Below, piece by piece: positions 47,539 to 49,374 of a DNA stretch of 49,374 nt. The number at the start of each line of letters is the position of its first letter. Position 1 is the stretch's first letter. The notes under the pieces are model-generated. The model had not been told where the DNA came from. It ran no database searches and saw nothing but the letters and a program-made list of their open reading frames with translations. Source of the DNA: Leeuwenhoekiella sp. (GTDB lineage Bacteria > Bacteroidota > Bacteroidia > Flavobacteriales > Flavobacteriaceae); NCBI GenBank assembly GCA_002708845.1, contig PAPI01000021.1, positions 1 to 49,374 of the forward strand, given 5' to 3'. Made by a program: the position numbers and the translations under genes.

Positions 47539-49011
47539 ATGGGAAAGAATTTAACCTCACGCGCAGAAGATTATTCGAAATGGTACAATGAGTTGGTTGT
47601 CAAGGCAGATTTAGCTGAAAATAGTGGAGTGCGCGGCTGCATGGTCATCAAACCTTATGGATTTGCAATTTGGGAAAAAATGCAGGCAGAACTAGATCGA
47701 ATGTTCAAAGCGACCGGTCACGAGAATGCTTATTTTCCGCTGTTTATTCCCAAGTCCTATTTTAGTAAAGAGGCCAGCCATGTTGATGGTTTTGCAAAAG
47801 AATGTGCGGTAGTTACTCATTACCGTCTTAAGAATGATGAGGACGGAGGGATTATTGTAGACCCTGATGCAAAACTGGAGGAGGAATTGATTGTTAGGCC
47901 AACTTCAGAAACGATAATTTGGGATACCTATCGAAAATGGATTCAGTCTTATCGCGATCTCCCTATTAAAATAAACCAATGGGCAAATGTTGTGCGTTGG
48001 GAAATGCGTACCCGTTTGTTTTTACGTACAGCTGAATTTTTATGGCAGGAAGGTCATACTGCTCATGCTACAGAAAAAGAGGCAATCGAAGAAGCACAAT
48101 TAATGATGCGGGTATACGCTGAATTTGCAGAGCGATTTATGGCAATGCCTGTTATGCGTGGGACAAAAACCGAGAGTGAGCGTTTTGCAGGTGCCCTTGA
48201 AACCTATTGTATTGAAGCTTTAATGCAGGACGGAAAAGCACTTCAGGCGGGAACTTCGCACTTTTTAGGTCAAAATTTTGCGAAAGCTTTTGACGTGAAG
48301 TTTGCATCTAAAGAAGGGACTCAGGAGCACGTTTGGGCAACCAGTTGGGGGGTTTCAACCCGATTGATGGGGGCTTTAGTTATGACGCATAGTGATGATA
48401 ACGGTTTGGTATTGCCTCCTAAGCTTGCTCCAATTCAGGTGGTAATCGTTCCTATTTATAGAGGAGAGGAGCAGCTTGATGCAATTTCTCAAGTAGCCAA
48501 AGAGTTGCAGCGTGAGCTTCAGTTATTAGGTGTTTCGGTAAAATACGATGACCGCGATACACATAAGCCTGGCTGGAAGTTTAATGAATATGAACTCAAG
48601 GGGGTGCCGCTTCGAATAGCGATAGGTCCACGGGATCTTGAAAAGCGAACCGTTGAACTTGCAAGACGGGATACTCTGTCAAAGGAGACGGTATCTAAAG
48701 ATGAAATAGTAGACCGGGTTCAGTCATTACTTGTAGAAATGCAATCAACTCTTTATAATAAGGCCTTGAAATTTAGAGATTCTCATATCACTGAAGTTGA
48801 AACCTATGACGAGTTTAAAGATATACTGGAAAATAAAACCGGTTTTGTAAGTGCTTTTTGGGATGGTACGGCAGAAACTGAAGAGAAAATAAAGAATGAA
48901 ACCAAAGCGACAATTCGCTGCATTCCATTGCATGTAAAAGAAGAAGTTGGTACTTGTGTTTATAGTGGCGAGCCAGCTAAAATGCGGGTTTTATTTGCAA
49001 AAGCATATTAA
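47539..49011 (+). CDS. proS: prolyl-tRNA synthetase, type 3 (archaeal/eukaryote-like)
   Basis: The 490-residue class II synthetase starts [20 protein letters not shown]. It has [20 protein letters not shown], motif 2 region [20 protein letters not shown] then [20 protein letters not shown] followed by EGHTAH, the motif 3 region [20 protein letters not shown], an anticodon domain ([20 protein letters not shown]) and the C-terminal domain ending MRVLFAKAY with the terminal Tyr. It lacks the INS editing domain of bacterial type ProRS, as expected for Bacteroidota. It charges tRNA-Pro. It is followed by tRNA genes. Confidence 0.96.
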   Translation: MGKNLTSRAEDYSKWYNELVVKADLAENSGVRGCMVIKPYGFAIWEKMQAELDRMFKATGHENAYFPLFIPKSYFSKEASHVDGFAKECAVVTHYRLKNDEDGGIIVDPDAKLEEELIVRPTSETIIWDTYRKWIQSYRDLPIKINQWANVVRWEMRTRLFLRTAEFLWQEGHTAHATEKEAIEEAQLMMRVYAEFAERFMAMPVMRGTKTESERFAGALETYCIEALMQDGKALQAGTSHFLGQNFAKAFDVKFASKEGTQEHVWATSWGVSTRLMGALVMTHSDDNGLVLPPKLAPIQVVIVPIYRGEEQLDAISQVAKELQRELQLLGVSVKYDDRDTHKPGWKFNEYELKGVPLRIAIGPRDLEKRTVELARRDTLSKETVSKDEIVDRVQSLLVEMQSTLYNKALKFRDSHITEVETYDEFKDILENKTGFVSAFWDGTAETEEKIKNETKATIRCIPLHVKEEVGTCVYSGEPAKMRVLFAKAY

Positions 49012-49034
49012 TTTAAAAAAAGTTTGTTTTACTA

Positions 49035-49064
49035 TTGCGGCTTATTAAAATATGTTTATTTTTG
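49035..49064 (+). promoter_or_regulatory. promoter of the tRNA-Glu genes
   Basis: TTG (49035-49037), a 19-base spacer and TATTTTTG (49057-49064) match the consensus closely. The first mature tRNA base is at 49088, about 17 bases after the expected start point. Confidence 0.8.
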
Positions 49065-49087
49065 CATCCGCATTTGAAACAAAGGCA

Positions 49088-49159
49088 GGTCCGTTCGTCT
49101 AGGGGTTAGGACGCCAGGTTTTCATCCTGGTAACAGGGGTTCGATTCCCCTACGGACTA
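49088..49159 (+). tRNA. tRNA-Glu (anticodon UUC), copy 1
   Basis: The 72-base cloverleaf has acceptor arms GGTCCGT and ACGGACT (G1-U72 wobble), discriminator A, anticodon stem CCAGG/CCTGG with loop TTTTCAT (anticodon TTC), and T arm AGGGG/CCCCT with loop TTCGATT. CCA is not encoded. It reads GAA and GAG. Confidence 0.95.
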
Positions 49160-49202
49160 CAAAGGTTTAATACGCACCTCAAGAGTATTGAAAAAATATA
49201 AT

Positions 49203-49274
49203 GGCCCGTTCGTCTATCGGCTAGGACGCCAGGTTTTCATCCTGGTAAGAGGGGTTCGATTCCCCTACGGGCTA
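49203..49274 (+). tRNA. tRNA-Glu (anticodon UUC), copy 2
   Basis: The 72-base cloverleaf is nearly identical to copy 1, with acceptor arms GGCCCGT and ACGGGCT. The third pair is changed on both sides (T-A to C-G), and the D loop differs (TCTATCGGCTAGGAC against TCTAGGGGTTAGGAC). The anticodon arm is identical, with anticodon TTC. It lies 43 bases after copy 1 on the same transcript. Confidence 0.95.
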
Positions 49275-49296
49275 CAATTTAAAACAGAGCAAGGTA

Positions 49297-49374
49297 ATGG
49301 CAAATCACAAGTCATCTTTAAAAAGAATTAGAAACAGCGAGACTAAGCGTTTAAGAAACCGCTACCAGAGTAGA
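49297..49374 (+). CDS. rpsT: 30S ribosomal protein S20, N-terminal part (3' end outside window)
   Basis: The ATG at 49297 opens a frame encoding MANHKSSLKRIRNSETKRLR then NRYQSR, running to the window edge. This is the basic N-terminal helix of S20, which binds the bottom of 16S rRNA. Only 26 of about 85 residues are present. It lies 22 bases after the second tRNA-Glu with no terminator between, so it is probably transcribed with the tRNAs. Confidence 0.93.
   Translation, partial: MANHKSSLKRIRNSETKRLRNRYQSR

Overview
The window is a stretch of core chromosome from a member of the Bacteroidota, most likely a marine Flavobacteriaceae. The evidence is an AT-rich sequence, promoters of the Bacteroidota type (TTG, about 19-20 bases, then TAnnTTTG) with little sign of Shine-Dalgarno sites, a SecD-SecF fusion, a B12-dependent class II ribonucleotide reductase, a type 3 prolyl-tRNA synthetase, and several families typical of flavobacteria (DUF6588, DUF2911, the paired arginine-deiminase-like/CtlX genes, a Gly/Trp/Tyr-rich lipoprotein). 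I cannot name the genus from sequence alone. I see no insertion sequence, prophage, CRISPR array, toxin-antitoxin or defence locus.

Layout. 1-3201: the end of the ribosomal protein supercluster (rpmJ tail, rpsM, rpsK, rpsD, rpoA, rplQ), closed by a strong terminator. 3246-7720: carA, eno and gltA as separate units, with an unusual non-coding module between eno and gltA that carries a 19-base repeat, each copy followed by an intrinsic terminator. 7810-13369: a two-gene guanidino/ureido hydrolase operon, converging on an SDR-DUF2867/BCCT transporter pair, then two small unknown genes. 13517-17748: argS, ffh (with a structured leader) and folD. 17807-25415: a long run of minus-strand genes (polyphosphate glucokinase, DCC-family protein, AI-2E-family permease, VOC protein, RluF, alpha/beta hydrolase, cupin, lipoprotein, HerA-like ATPase). 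25570-33323: queE, asnB, gyrB, a DUF6588 protein and mdh on the plus strand, with a DUF2911 protein reversed. 33396-35951: nrdJ. 36489-39503: secDF. 39578-44506: a minus-strand run folE-cysS-yidD-lgt-DUF192-glsA that includes three envelope-biogenesis or lipoprotein genes. 44665-47407: a FadL-like outer membrane protein and a low-complexity lipoprotein. 47539-49374: proS, two tRNA-Glu(UUC) genes and the start of rpsT.

Most genes are housekeeping: translation (ribosomal proteins, ArgRS, CysRS, ProRS, tRNA-Glu, RluF), transcription (rpoA), export (ffh, secDF, yidD, lgt), central metabolism (eno, gltA, mdh, carA, asnB, glsA), cofactors (folD, folE, queE) and DNA metabolism (gyrB, nrdJ). The sequence does not reveal an obviously new multi-gene system. 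The parts that seem most worth a second look are RNA-level: the eno-gltA repeat/terminator module, the ffh, rpsD and proS leaders, a probable leaderless queE mRNA, and a terminator whose U-tract runs into the start codon of a hydrolase gene.
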